DNA from: Bdellovibrionales bacterium
GTDB lineage: Bacteria > Bdellovibrionota > Bdellovibrionia > Bdellovibrionales > Bdellovibrionaceae
DNA length: 64,000 nucleotides
NCBI GenBank assembly: GCA_018266295.1
Contig: JAFEAQ010000015.1
Coordinates: 1 to 64,000 of the forward strand
Reading direction: 5' to 3'
The notes beneath the pieces were generated by a model. It saw only the letters and a list, made by a program, of their open reading frames with translations. It had not been told where the DNA came from and made no database searches. Positions 54,812 through 63,817 of the stretch are shown in pieces; the first letter of the stretch is position 1, and each line of letters starts with the position of its first letter. The position numbers and the translations under genes are program-made.

Positions 54812-56053
54812 ATGATCACGTATTTTGGCACCCCTCTCTTAGTCTTGAGTCTTTTTGCATCTTCAGTTTTTGGCGCTGACAAGAGCCTCTCTTGGTCTGA
54901 GCTCGTCACCAAAACCAAAGAAAACAATGAAGAGCTGCTCTCTTCGCAGAGAAGTTTGCAATCGTCTGAGTATTCTGTGAAGGGTTCTTACTATAATTAC
55001 ATGCCACAAGTGAGTGCTTCGGCTTCTGCAAGCCGAGGTAGCACTGCCGATGATTACGGTGTTGCACTGACAGCAACACAAAACGTATTCTCGGGATTTT
55101 CTGATGCCGGTAAAGTGGCTCAGAATAAGGCGAACTATGATCTTGCCAGAGCGTCGCTGCAGACGACCCAAGCAAAGGTCAGCTATGACCTTAAATCGGC
55201 CGTTGCCGACCTCGTCTATGCGCAAAACTATGTGAAACTCGCAAAAGGCATTATTGATCGCCGCGAACTGAATCTCAAAATGGTACAGCTTCGTTTCGAC
55301 GGCGGACGGGAAAACAAAGGCTCATTGCTTCTTTCAAAAGCCTATTTGGAAGACGCGCGCTTGGATTATCTGCAAGCCACTCAGGATCTTTCCGTGGCGC
55401 AGTCTCGGATTGCGAAGATTCTCGGCGAAGAGGACATGAACAATTATATTCTTAATGGCAAGGTGCCGGTGACAGTGCCGCCTGAGACAAATCCTGATTT
55501 TCAAAAGCTTGTTTTGGACACGCCAGTGTATAAATCCGCGATGGCTCAAGAGGATATTTCAAAGGCCAGCGTGACTCAGTCAGAGGCCGGCTTTTATCCT
55601 TCTTTGAACTTGTCGGCGACGACGGGTAAGTCGGGGACAAGCTGGTATCCGGATCAAGATCGTTGGTCAGTGGGAGCGTCTATCAGTATGCCGATCTTTA
55701 ACGGCGGCCGAGATTATTTTTCGACCCGGAGTTCGCTCGAGTCTTTAAAGGCCAGCACGCTGACAAGAAGTAGCACTCTCAAAGATCAGCTCGTGAAGTT
55801 GAAAGACACGTATGTGTCATATGTTCAGGCTGTGCAAAAGCTCAAAGTAGATGGAGCCTACGTTGAAGCTGCGGAAGCACGCGAAAAAATTTCGCGTCAG
55901 AAGTACAATAACGGTCTTTCTACTTTTGATGACTGGGATTTGATCGAGAGCGATCTGATTAAGCGCCAGAAGAGCTTGCTGCAGAGCGAGCGCGATCGCA
56001 TAGTTTCTGAAGCCGCATGGGAGCAAGTTCAGGGTAAGGGAGTTTTGCAATGA
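54812..56053 (+). CDS. tolC: TolC-family outer membrane channel
   Basis: 413 residues with a signal peptide ending near residue 21 and two repeats of the OEP pattern: 'YNYMPQVSASASASRGS' with 'GVALTATQNVFSGF', and 'GFYPSLNLSATTGKSG' with 'GASISMPIFNGGRD'. It provides the outer-membrane duct for an export system. The last gene bases overlap macA by 4 nt (ATGA), so the three genes are one operon. GAGAGGATG precedes the ATG. Confidence 0.92.
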   Translation: MITYFGTPLLVLSLFASSVFGADKSLSWSELVTKTKENNEELLSSQRSLQSSEYSVKGSYYNYMPQVSASASASRGSTADDYGVALTATQNVFSGFSDAGKVAQNKANYDLARASLQTTQAKVSYDLKSAVADLVYAQNYVKLAKGIIDRRELNLKMVQLRFDGGRENKGSLLLSKAYLEDARLDYLQATQDLSVAQSRIAKILGEEDMNNYILNGKVPVTVPPETNPDFQKLVLDTPVYKSAMAQEDISKASVTQSEAGFYPSLNLSATTGKSGTSWYPDQDRWSVGASISMPIFNGGRDYFSTRSSLESLKASTLTRSSTLKDQLVKLKDTYVSYVQAVQKLKVDGAYVEAAEAREKISRQKYNNGLSTFDDWDLIESDLIKRQKSLLQSERDRIVSEAAWEQVQGKGVLQ

Positions 56054-57048
56054 GCACCGTGACTAATACTGCGAAAAAATCTAAAAAGAAACTCCTCTGG
56101 GGAATTTTGATTCTCGTGTTGGCTGGCGGCGGCTGGGGCTACTACGCTTACAACAAAAAGAAGAACGAAGCTGTGACTTACAAGTATTTACCGGTGAAGC
56201 GCGGCGACTTAGAAGTCACCATTCTTGCAACAGGAACCGTTCAACCGGAAAACCGTCTTGAAATTAAGGCTCCGGTTGCTGGCCGCATGGATAATATTTA
56301 TGTCCGTGAAGGCGAGAAGGTTCGTAAGGGTCAGATCATTGCTTCGATGAGCTCAACAGAGCGTGCGGCGATGCTGGATGCCGCTCGTGCCAAAGGGGCT
56401 GAAGAATATAAAACTTGGTCTGAGCTTTATTTACCGACGCCGATCATGGCACCGATCTCGGGCACCATCATCCTTCGCAACGTCGAGCCCGGTCAGACAT
56501 TCACAACAACGGATGCGATTTTCACGATGTCCGACCGCCTGACTGTGAAAGCGCAGGTCGATGAAACGGATATTTCAAAAGTGAAATTGAAACAAGAAGC
56601 ACAAATCGTACTTGATGCTTATCCTGATAAGAAAATCAAAGCACAAGCTGATCAGATTGCGTTTGACTCAAAAACTGTGAATAGTGTGACAACTTATATC
56701 GTCGATGTGTTGCCGTCTGAAACTCCGGAATATATGCGCAGCGGGATGACGGCCAATGTAACCTTCTTTGTAGAGTCGAAGAAGAACATCCTGTTGGTTC
56801 CCAATGAAGCTCTTAAGGTCGAGCGTGGACAAACCGTGGTGATGGTGAAGAGTCCTGAGGGGCAGCCCCAAACCCGCGATGTGCAAATTGGCACCTCCGA
56901 TGGAAAGCATAGCGAAGTCCTGGATGGTCTTGATGAAGGCGATGTCGCGATGGTTCCTGAGGTGAAACTCAGCCGCGAGAAAAAAGGCACTAATCCGTTT
57001 TCGCCGATGGGTGGAGCTCGTCCTCCGGGATCGCGCGGGGGTCGATAG
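56050..57048 (+). CDS. macA: MacA-type periplasmic adaptor protein
   Basis: 332 residues with an N-terminal membrane helix (13-31). The lipoyl halves are 'RLEIKAPVAGRMDNIYVREG' and 'PIMAPISGTIILRNVEPGQT', separated by only about 55 residues, of which some 30 could form the alpha-hairpin. Canonical MacA has a much longer hairpin that meets TolC, so this adaptor looks shortened. The beta-barrel and membrane-proximal domains follow. The C-terminus is Gly/Arg/Pro-rich. It links TolC to MacB. Confidence 0.9.
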   Translation: MSTVTNTAKKSKKKLLWGILILVLAGGGWGYYAYNKKKNEAVTYKYLPVKRGDLEVTILATGTVQPENRLEIKAPVAGRMDNIYVREGEKVRKGQIIASMSSTERAAMLDAARAKGAEEYKTWSELYLPTPIMAPISGTIILRNVEPGQTFTTTDAIFTMSDRLTVKAQVDETDISKVKLKQEAQIVLDAYPDKKIKAQADQIAFDSKTVNSVTTYIVDVLPSETPEYMRSGMTANVTFFVESKKNILLVPNEALKVERGQTVVMVKSPEGQPQTRDVQIGTSDGKHSEVLDGLDEGDVAMVPEVKLSREKKGTNPFSPMGGARPPGSRGGR

Positions 57049-57057
57049 GAAAATCGT

Positions 57058-59007
57058 ATGATTGAAATCCGCAATGTCACTAAGTCATACCAAATGGGTG
57101 AGACCCGTGTAGACGCCTTAAAAGGCGTCAGTCTCACGATTGAAGATGGTGATTTTGTGGCGATCATGGGGCCTTCGGGTTCCGGTAAATCAACCCTCAT
57201 GCATATTCTCGGTCTTTTAGACGTGCCGAGCGAAGGCAGTTATCAGCTGCATGGTCGTGAGGTTTCAAAACTCACAGAAGATGAACTGGCGATTCTTCGT
57301 CGTGATGAAATTGGTTTTATCTTTCAGCAGTTTAACTTATTGCCAAGAATGCCGGCGTGGCAAAACGTTTCGTTGCCATTATTGTATTCGGAAAAAAGTT
57401 TTAATTTTGAAAAAGCTCAGGTCTTACTTGAAAAAGTGGGCTTAGGAACTCGTAGCGATCACAAGCCGAACGAGCTTTCCGGCGGTCAACAACAGCGTGT
57501 CGCTATCGCCAGATCTCTCATTAATGCGCCCAAAATTATTTTTGCCGATGAACCGACCGGGAATCTTGATTCAAAAAGCGAAAAAGAGATCATGGAGATT
57601 TTGAAAGCACTGAACGCGCAGGGAATCACCGTGGTTGTCGTGACCCACGAAGAAGAAATCGGTGAGCAAGCAAAACGCCTCATTCGTATGCGCGATGGCG
57701 TTGTGCAATCGGATGAACGTAAAGAACCACTTCCGCAAAGCGGGCTGAAGCATGAGTCGAAACAAATTCTTTCAACGCGTCTTCGCTTAGGCGAAATTGT
57801 TGAGCATTTCCATCAAGGTTATAAAACCTTGGCCGCCAACAAAATCCGTTCAGGCTTATCCATGCTGGGGATTTTGATTGGTGTTGCAGCGGTTGTGACG
57901 ATGCTGGCTCTCGGGCATGGAGCCCAGCAGGCGATTGAAAACCAACTTGCCTCAATGGGATCGAACTTGCTGATTCTCCGTGCAGGGAATGTGCGTGTCG
58001 CCGGTGTTGCGCAAGAATCGGGTGTTCGGATTCGCATCACCACTGACGACGTCGCCGCCCTTAAAAACGAAGTCTCGGGCATCAAAGATGTTGTGCCGAC
58101 GGTGCAGGGGCGTGGCCAGGTTACTTACTTGAATAAAAACTGGAATACGACACTGATGGGTGTTTCAAACTCCTTTGAGCATGTGCGCTCATCGACTCCG
58201 GTGGTGGGACGTTTCTTTTCCGAGTCTGAAAATCAAAGACGTGCCCTTGTTGCCTTGATTGGGCAAACTGTCGCGCGGGAACTTTTTGGCGAAAAGTCCC
58301 CCGTGGGCGAGACGATTAAAATTAATAAAATCAATTTCAATATTATTGGTTTGCTTCCTGAAAAGGGGGCAGCAGGTCCGCAGGATCAGGATGATCGCAT
58401 TGTGATTCCTGTACAGACGGCGATGTACCGTATGTTTGGCCGCGACTATGTAGACTCTGTGGATATTGAAGTGACCGGAGCAGATCAGTTGGATGAAGCT
58501 CAAGACTCGATTAAAGAAGTTCTGAATAAACGCCATCGCGTGCCGATCTCGGCTCAAGACGACGCTTTTCAAATTTTCAATATGGCGGATCTTCAGGCAG
58601 CATTGTCTGCAAGCAGTAAGACCATGGCGATGTTGCTATCTTCGATTGCGGCGATTTCACTCCTTGTCGGCGGTATCGGAATCATGAATATCATGCTTGT
58701 GTCAGTGACCGAACGGACCCGGGAAATCGGCCTGCGTAAAGCGATTGGCGGGCGCAAGATTGATATTCTGATGCAATTCCTGGCGGAATCAGTGGTTGTC
58801 AGCGCCATTGGCGGTGGCATCGGGATTTTGCTTGCATGGGGAGTCACTGTTGCGCTGACTCACACGATTGGCTGGACGATGAGCATTTCTCTTGATTCCA
58901 TCCTTCTTTCATTCTTTTTCTCTGCATTCATTGGCATTGTCTTCGGTCTGTATCCAGCGAAGAAAGCCTCTGAGTTGCATCCTATCGAAGCTCTTCGCTA
59001 CGAATAG
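57058..59007 (+). CDS. macB: MacB-type ABC transporter (ATPase-permease fusion)
   Basis: 649 residues, the usual MacB length. The N-terminal ATPase has GPSGSGKST (38-46), 'LSGGQQQRVAIARSL' and 'IIFADEPTGNLDS'. After a linker comes the first membrane helix (about 265-285, 'GLSMLGILIGVAAVVTMLAL'), a large periplasmic domain and three C-terminal helices ('GGIGIMNIMLVSVTERTREIG' in part). MacB drives export of peptides, lipopeptides or macrolides by mechanotransmission through MacA and TolC. AGGAAAA precedes the ATG. Confidence 0.95.
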   Translation: MIEIRNVTKSYQMGETRVDALKGVSLTIEDGDFVAIMGPSGSGKSTLMHILGLLDVPSEGSYQLHGREVSKLTEDELAILRRDEIGFIFQQFNLLPRMPAWQNVSLPLLYSEKSFNFEKAQVLLEKVGLGTRSDHKPNELSGGQQQRVAIARSLINAPKIIFADEPTGNLDSKSEKEIMEILKALNAQGITVVVVTHEEEIGEQAKRLIRMRDGVVQSDERKEPLPQSGLKHESKQILSTRLRLGEIVEHFHQGYKTLAANKIRSGLSMLGILIGVAAVVTMLALGHGAQQAIENQLASMGSNLLILRAGNVRVAGVAQESGVRIRITTDDVAALKNEVSGIKDVVPTVQGRGQVTYLNKNWNTTLMGVSNSFEHVRSSTPVVGRFFSESENQRRALVALIGQTVARELFGEKSPVGETIKINKINFNIIGLLPEKGAAGPQDQDDRIVIPVQTAMYRMFGRDYVDSVDIEVTGADQLDEAQDSIKEVLNKRHRVPISAQDDAFQIFNMADLQAALSASSKTMAMLLSSIAAISLLVGGIGIMNIMLVSVTERTREIGLRKAIGGRKIDILMQFLAESVVVSAIGGGIGILLAWGVTVALTHTIGWTMSISLDSILLSFFFSAFIGIVFGLYPAKKASELHPIEALRYE

Positions 59008-59190
59008 TCTCGGTCTCACTCTGAGACGATCCACAAACAGTACATATTGGCACGACTGTTAGCGATAAACGGCACTGTCTCACTCTGGAGCGTGCCAGAT
59101 GTTACCTATTCGTTACGACTGTGCCAAGGGCGGCGTGGTTCTTGTAATAACTCAAAGTATAGAGATTTTAAAATTAACAAAGAGGTTAAT

Positions 59191-59700
59191 ATGAAGAACA
59201 AAATATTCACACTTATGCTGATCGTATGCTCTTCGTTATTCTTAGTGAACTGTGCGAAAAACAATAGCAGTGGAACGAACAACAACGGAGTCACTGCCTA
59301 CGGAACTTGTTCAACGGCAGGTTACGTATATACGTCTCAAGGTTGTTTGCCGCAGGGGTCGTGCCCGGTCAATTATGGCTATATTAATGGTCAATGTCTT
59401 CCGGCAACAACAACAACTGGAGTTTACGGCAGCTCTTGCCAAGCTGGTTATGTCATGACTCAATACGGTTGTGGTCAGCAAACGACGATGTGTGGTGCTA
59501 ACTATATGTCTTACGGCTATGTAAATGGCCAGTGCTACCCAGTTACATACACAGGCACAACAGGTCAGACTTGCCAAGCAGGTTATGTAGGAACAGTGAT
59601 GGGTTGTTTGCCACAGGGTTCTTGCCCATCTGGCTACGGTTACTACTACGGTACATACAACGGTCAAACGGGCGGTTGGTGTTACCAACGTACTTACTAA
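59191..59700 (+). CDS. Lipoprotein with three Cys-rich repeats
   Basis: 169 residues from ATG 59191 (AGAGG upstream). Lipobox Cys at residue 21 (FLVNC). After a Asn/Ser/Gly linker there are three repeats, each with four Cys: 'C..GYV....GC.PQGSCP..YGY.NGQC', rich in Tyr and Gly. The pattern suggests small disulfide-linked knots on the outer surface. The upstream 180 bp holds only a small gtctca/tgagac inverted repeat (59013-59027). Function unknown. Confidence 0.75.
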   Translation: MKNKIFTLMLIVCSSLFLVNCAKNNSSGTNNNGVTAYGTCSTAGYVYTSQGCLPQGSCPVNYGYINGQCLPATTTTGVYGSSCQAGYVMTQYGCGQQTTMCGANYMSYGYVNGQCYPVTYTGTTGQTCQAGYVGTVMGCLPQGSCPSGYGYYYGTYNGQTGGWCYQRTY

Positions 59701-59749
59701 GAGTGAAGTACGAACGGTCACGGGATGTGACTGATTAAGAGGAAATTAA

Positions 59750-59778
59750 AAAGGCCCAGCTTTATCAGCTGGGCCTTT
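59750..59778. terminator. Bidirectional terminator
   Basis: 12-bp perfect stem (59750-59761 with 59767-59778), 5-nt loop, with T-rich tails on both strands, between convergent genes. Confidence 0.93.
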
Positions 59779-59783
59779 CGTTT

Positions 59784-60059
59784 TTATTGAACGCCTTGGG
59801 ATTCTGGAGGTCGGGGAGGACGGCCGCCGAAATCTTGGGGAGGGGTGAGCCCTTTGGATTTCAAGCACGCGTCCAATTTGCTTTTCATAGTCTCGTCAGG
59901 CCGTTGTGGTTTTTGGCCTGCTTCGGGTTTGGGTAAACCGACCTGATCGGCACACTCCTTAAATATCTTGCGTCGTTCCTCTTGGGTTGTTTCTGCATGT
60001 GCTGACAAAGCCGAGGCTTGAATGAACACGAGCAGGATCAGAGACATTGTGAGTTTCAT
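59784..60059 (-). CDS. Small secreted protein, unknown
   Basis: 91 residues: signal peptide (1-22), then a short helical part with two Cys ('FKECADQVGLP' and 'LDACLKSKGLT') and a Pro/Gly tail. AAGGAGA precedes the ATG. No family recognised. Confidence 0.7.
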   Translation of the reverse strand: MKLTMSLILLVFIQASALSAHAETTQEERRKIFKECADQVGLPKPEAGQKPQRPDETMKSKLDACLKSKGLTPPQDFGGRPPRPPESQGVQ

Positions 60060-60133
60060 GGAATTCTCCTTCGTAAGGTTGCATTGGTTACGCTTCCTTA
60101 TTTTAGGAAAACTCTATGGAGTTACGATGGACG

Positions 60134-60152
60134 GCGTCCCACTTCGGGACGC
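60134..60152. other. 7-bp palindrome with ACTTC loop
   Basis: gcgtccc (60134-60140) and gggacgc (60146-60152), downstream of the 60162 gene on the minus strand but without a T run, so not a normal terminator. A related hairpin, cgcac-gaa-gtgcg, is at 60755-60767. Confidence 0.4.
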
Positions 60153-60161
60153 GCTCTAGTT

Positions 60162-60662
60162 TTATGGTGTTCCCGCCGTGAAACTTTCAAGCACGGAATC
60201 CACAGTCACTCCATCAGTGCGGTTCAAGAGCCACTTCGAATATCCGAATGGGACTTTCGAAACCCAGACAGTCCCGGAGCCCTGACTATTGGTGATGGGA
60301 ACAGCACAAGCGGGGAAGGTGCCTGCGGGCGCATTCACAGTTTCAGATTTCCCGCCGCGGGCGGCGCAGTTGGCGATGACGCTGTCGATGGTGGCATCAT
60401 CGAGGAGGTCCGAGGTTGCGACGGTGTCTGTTTGAGTTTGTTTTTGGCCGTTGAAGTCGGTGGTGGATGTTTGAACCCAAGAGTCGGTACTCTTGTCGTA
60501 GCTAGTAAGTTCGAAGATCACTTTGCCATTGAGGGACTGATTACCTTTAGATAGTTTGACACTGAAGACCGATCGATCTCCGAGAGCGGGTGTGGCTTCT
60601 GCAAAGACCGCTGCGAGCGTCACCGACAAAATAACAAGACAACTTTTGGCTAGAAAGTTCAT
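60162..60662 (-). CDS. Secreted protein of unknown function
   Basis: 166 residues from ATG 60662 with GGAGGGAT upstream. Signal peptide about 1-21, mature part beta-rich with two Cys ('IANCAARGG' and 'FPACAVPIT'). It contains 'SVFSVKLSKGNQSLNGKVIF'. No family recognised. Confidence 0.7.
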   Translation of the reverse strand: MNFLAKSCLVILSVTLAAVFAEATPALGDRSVFSVKLSKGNQSLNGKVIFELTSYDKSTDSWVQTSTTDFNGQKQTQTDTVATSDLLDDATIDSVIANCAARGGKSETVNAPAGTFPACAVPITNSQGSGTVWVSKVPFGYSKWLLNRTDGVTVDSVLESFTAGTP

Positions 60663-60783
60663 ACATCCCTCCATTTTGGATATGAAACAAAATTCTTTGG
60701 GAGATCGCAGATCGGGTCAATTCGCTTTCGGTGCCGAGAGTTGGAAGATTTAGTCGCACGAAGTGCGGAGGATGCCGATGAAG

Positions 60784-61359
60784 TTATCTGGGAGCTTGTC
60801 GAAGATTTAGGATCCACTCATTAAACTTCGCAAGATATTCTTCTCTCGCGCGCTCACCTTTGGCGGCTTGGATGCGATTCGCTTTGAAGTAGCCACGGAG
60901 CTGGAGTTCTTCGAGTTTCGTCTGAATTACGCGGGTGAAGGCGAGACCTTGCCAGAACTTACCGGCAGCATGCCCACGTCGGGCGTTGGTGATCTTTCTT
61001 GCGATGAGTGCTGTTACGGATCTTAGGAAGTTCTGAAAGCCCTCGCGGTATTTAAATTTAAGCTTGATGTGAAGGTGATTCCCGACGTTGATGACTTCTG
61101 CGATCTGTACGCCCCATTTTTTTGATTTGGATTTGAGGATTTCGCGGATGATTTGTTGGTTTTTGGGAGTGAGGAAGCTCCATGGGCCTTTTGCTTTAGA
61201 AGATTTTAGGGTGAGATGGATCCATTTCTTTTCTGAAAGTGGACGGTATTCTTTACGGCGACCTTTTGATTCTATTCCCCCATGAGTGGTTCTTCCGTAC
61301 TTACGTTTTGTAGCACCAGAGTCATGATAATCAAAAAGTGGGGAAGTGGATTTCTTCAT
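60784..61359 (-). CDS. REP-associated tyrosine transposase-like protein (RAYT)
   Basis: 191 residues of the Y1/HUH superfamily. The metal-binding HxH is in 'VGNHLHIKLKF' (H95, H97) and the probable catalytic Tyr is Y157 in 'LRGYFKANRIQ'. The N-terminal 40 residues are basic. Length and motifs match RAYTs, which are chromosomal proteins that act on palindromic REP sequences rather than moving themselves. No terminal repeats or target duplication were seen, and palindromes lie on both sides. Confidence 0.8.
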   Translation of the reverse strand: MKKSTSPLFDYHDSGATKRKYGRTTHGGIESKGRRKEYRPLSEKKWIHLTLKSSKAKGPWSFLTPKNQQIIREILKSKSKKWGVQIAEVINVGNHLHIKLKFKYREGFQNFLRSVTALIARKITNARRGHAAGKFWQGLAFTRVIQTKLEELQLRGYFKANRIQAAKGERAREEYLAKFNEWILNLRQAPR

Positions 61360-61825
61360 TCTTGGGCAATATAATAATTTGTTGATATGAGGTCAATGGA
61401 TTTAGTGCTAAGTAAATGATTTATAAGAAGATTTAAGATTTCTGCCTCTCTCTCTTCTTTCTTCTCTCTACATAACTATTTGAATTCATAAACTCTTTAA
61501 GAGACCTGGTGAGAGTTTCAGTTTTTCCGTGATGTGCGATGAGAATTACGCGCTCGCCCAGTCGCTTACTTCGCGTGGGCCATCCGTCCGTGAGAACGGG
61601 GCTGTCCGACCATCGTGGTCGGCCAGGCGAGGTATGTGGGGGGCGATTTAGACATTTTTTGGAGGGGAGAGAATCAGGTTATTGAAAAGGTACCAGGTCG
61701 CTTTTCCGGATCAGATCTTATTGGTTTGATGTGAGGTTGGGTAGGAATTATACTGATGGCCTAGGTGGAGGAGTCCTGTTTTGTGTTGGTGGCTGGGGCA
61801 TGGTATACCAATAGGAGAGGTGTCT
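61360..61825. other. 466-bp gap with a structured GC-rich core (candidate ncRNA or REP element)
   Basis: The core (about 61545-61635) is GC-rich in AT-rich surroundings. Arms ctcgcc (61553-61558) and ggcgag (61626-61631) could close a multibranch structure holding a perfect ccgacca-TCG-tggtcgg hairpin (61606-61622) and weaker ones (61556-61560/61576-61580; 61584-61587/61596-61599). A 48-codon frame (about 61540-61686) crosses it without a ribosome site. Nothing else is supported in the gap. Confidence 0.5.
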
Positions 61826-62575
61826 ATGTCGATTCAGACTGAGAAGGATTTTGAAGCTTTGAAAATTGTTGGCCGTGTTGTGGCGAACTGTCTTCAGTAT
61901 ATGGGTTCTAAGCTTGAGCCCGGCATCACGACGCGTGAACTTGATGAACTCGGTGCTGCCTTTCTTGAACTTCATGGCGCGCGTTCGGCTCCTCAATTGG
62001 TTTATAACTTTCCCGGTGCTACTTGCATCAGTGTGAATGAAGAAGCGGCTCACGGTATTCCTGGCGATCGCGTGATTCAAGCTGGTGATCTTGTGAATAT
62101 CGATGTGTCTGCGGAGCTTGGTGGATACTTTGCTGATACTGGTGGTTCTTTTGTCGTCCCGCCTGAGACTCAGTTGCAGAAGAACCTATGTGCCGCTACT
62201 AAGCGTGCGCTTCAAAATGCGATGAATGTTGCTAAAGCGGGTGCGCGTATTAATCAGATCGGTCGCGCGATCGAGACTGAGGCTCAACGTAGCGGCTTTT
62301 CGATTATTGAGAATCTTGGTAGTCATGGTGTTGGTCGTGGTCTACATGAAGAGCCCGAATTTATTGCTGGCTATTATGATTCACGCGATAAACGTCTTCT
62401 TCAAGAGAATCAAGTCATCACGATTGAGCCGTTTCTTTCAACGGGTGCTTCCGAAGTCATCGATAAAGGTGATGGCTGGACTCTTGTTACAGATAAGAAA
62501 TTTATGTCTGCTCAGTACGAACACACGATGGTGATCACCAAATCAAAACCGATTATTCTGACTTTGCCCGCTTAA
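61826..62575 (+). CDS. map: Methionine aminopeptidase, type I
   Basis: Removes initiator Met from nascent proteins. 249 residues from ATG 61826 (GGAGAGG upstream). Metal ligands of the pita-bread fold are present: 'VNIDVSAELGGYFADTGGSF' gives two Asp, 'GSHGVGRGLHEEP' the His, 'TIEPF' and 'YEHTM' the two Glu. No N-terminal SH3 or zinc extension. Confidence 0.95.
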   Translation: MSIQTEKDFEALKIVGRVVANCLQYMGSKLEPGITTRELDELGAAFLELHGARSAPQLVYNFPGATCISVNEEAAHGIPGDRVIQAGDLVNIDVSAELGGYFADTGGSFVVPPETQLQKNLCAATKRALQNAMNVAKAGARINQIGRAIETEAQRSGFSIIENLGSHGVGRGLHEEPEFIAGYYDSRDKRLLQENQVITIEPFLSTGASEVIDKGDGWTLVTDKKFMSAQYEHTMVITKSKPIILTLPA

Positions 62576-62599
62576 ATAGCTGGGATTGAGAAAGCGTAT

Positions 62600-63109
62600 T
62601 TAAATGCGCTTTTCGAAAATCTTCTCAAAAATCCAAGAGTCGTAGGTTTTGCCTTCGAAGTGGGTTTCGCCGATGATCTTGTAGCCGCGGCGCTGGTAGC
62701 GCTCCACGAGATGCGTGGCAGGCTTTGCAGTGTCGAGCTGGATCGACTCGTAACCCTCAGCGGCGGCGATGTCTTCTGCGTAGTTCATCAAAAGATGACC
62801 CAGGCCTGTGCCCTTTAAATCTGGGCGTACTGCGAATTTTCCTAAGTAGAAAGATCTAAGGCCGCTGAACCAGTTTTCGTCGCGGCCGTTGATGGTGCCG
62901 ATGAGATCGTCACCTTGAAGTAAAACGAATACACGGTAATTTAGAATTTGCTCGAGAGTGTCTGCTTCGTCTTGGTAAGTGGCGGTGTAGTTCAGTCCTA
63001 GATCCGCGAGCTCTTTGTAAGCGGCGTTGAGTAACAGGCGCAGCTTCGGAGCGTCGCTCGGGACTGCAGACCTCAAATGATATCTGTGAGCCCCGTGCCG
63101 AATCTCCAT
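62600..63109 (-). CDS. GNAT-family N-acetyltransferase
   Basis: 169 residues. The acetyl-CoA site is 'VRPDLKGTGLGHLLM' near 93-107, and 'VERYQRRGYKIIG' is the usual C-terminal GNAT strand-helix. The substrate is unknown. Its start shares a base with the stop of the upstream gene, so it is coupled to the acidic-tail protein. Confidence 0.88.
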   Translation of the reverse strand: MEIRHGAHRYHLRSAVPSDAPKLRLLLNAAYKELADLGLNYTATYQDEADTLEQILNYRVFVLLQGDDLIGTINGRDENWFSGLRSFYLGKFAVRPDLKGTGLGHLLMNYAEDIAAAEGYESIQLDTAKPATHLVERYQRRGYKIIGETHFEGKTYDSWIFEKIFEKRI

Positions 63110-63735
63110 TAGTGCATGTCGCCTTTTTTCTTTTTGCCGCCGCCGAACATGCGAGGGCCTGAATCGTCCTCATCCTCTTCGTCGTCTTCCTCAGTTTCAT
63201 CTTCTGGGAAGTCTTCTTCGTCTTGATCGTGCGAAAGAGTTTCGTCGACTTCAGAGCGATCGAGAGCGTCTTCGTTCTCTTGCTCTTCGAGCACGAGAGA
63301 ATCGTCGTCTTCACCAAGAAGTGCATTTGCTTGAGCTTCGAGGTCGGTGTTTTCGGTGGTGAATTGCAGGTAAACTTTCACGCCGTTAAACGGGAATTCC
63401 TGCCACGTGCGCGGGAACTCAGACTCGCCGTCGGATTCAAAGTAGTCCATCATCATCGAAGCCGTGGCATCGATGCAGTTATGGATGCGGTCGACAGCGT
63501 CCTTTTTTTGAGGATCGTAATCCATCGATGCTTCAAAGTTGGCTTGGCTAATACGGCCTGGTTGCGCAAGGCCGACGCGGAGCATTACTTCAGCCGGGTA
63601 AATGCGGCCTTCAATCACAAGCTTGTTGGAACCTAGCAGATCAGAAAAATTTTCTTGGAAAACGGACTCGATTTGCTCGGTGTATTCCTTAGGAAATGCC
63701 GTCCATTTTTTTGAGGTTTTAAGACGTGGTTGCAT
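63109..63735 (-). CDS. Protein with acidic C-terminal tail, unknown
   Basis: 208 residues. The N-terminal 140 residues form a globular domain ('FPKEYTEQIESVFQENFSDLL', in part, 'EGRIYPAEVMLRVGL', 'GVKVYLQFTTENTDLE'). Residues 145-195 are almost only D and E, followed by a basic KKKK end. CAGGAGAAAAG precedes the ATG. No signal peptide. A nucleic-acid or chaperone role cannot be excluded. Coupled to the GNAT gene. Confidence 0.72.
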   Translation of the reverse strand: MQPRLKTSKKWTAFPKEYTEQIESVFQENFSDLLGSNKLVIEGRIYPAEVMLRVGLAQPGRISQANFEASMDYDPQKKDAVDRIHNCIDATASMMMDYFESDGESEFPRTWQEFPFNGVKVYLQFTTENTDLEAQANALLGEDDDSLVLEEQENEDALDRSEVDETLSHDQDEEDFPEDETEEDDEEDEDDSGPRMFGGGKKKKGDMH

Positions 63736-63817
63736 TGCTTTTCTCCTGGCGATCCTCTATAACTCAAAAGCTTTTGTGACACAATGTGAAATTGGACCCG
63801 AGTAAAGGACCCTCCGA

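Noticed and set aside
60784-61359. Complete insertion sequence around the RAYT-like gene
   Set aside because: No terminal element ends or target duplications were found, and RAYTs are usually single-copy chromosomal genes.
61545-61640. 4.5S (SRP) RNA gene
   Set aside because: The conserved SRP apical loop (GGAA tetraloop with AGCA bulge) is absent.
61540-61686. 48-codon ORF across the palindromic core
   Set aside because: No ribosome site, and coding would be constrained by the hairpins; structure explains the sequence better.
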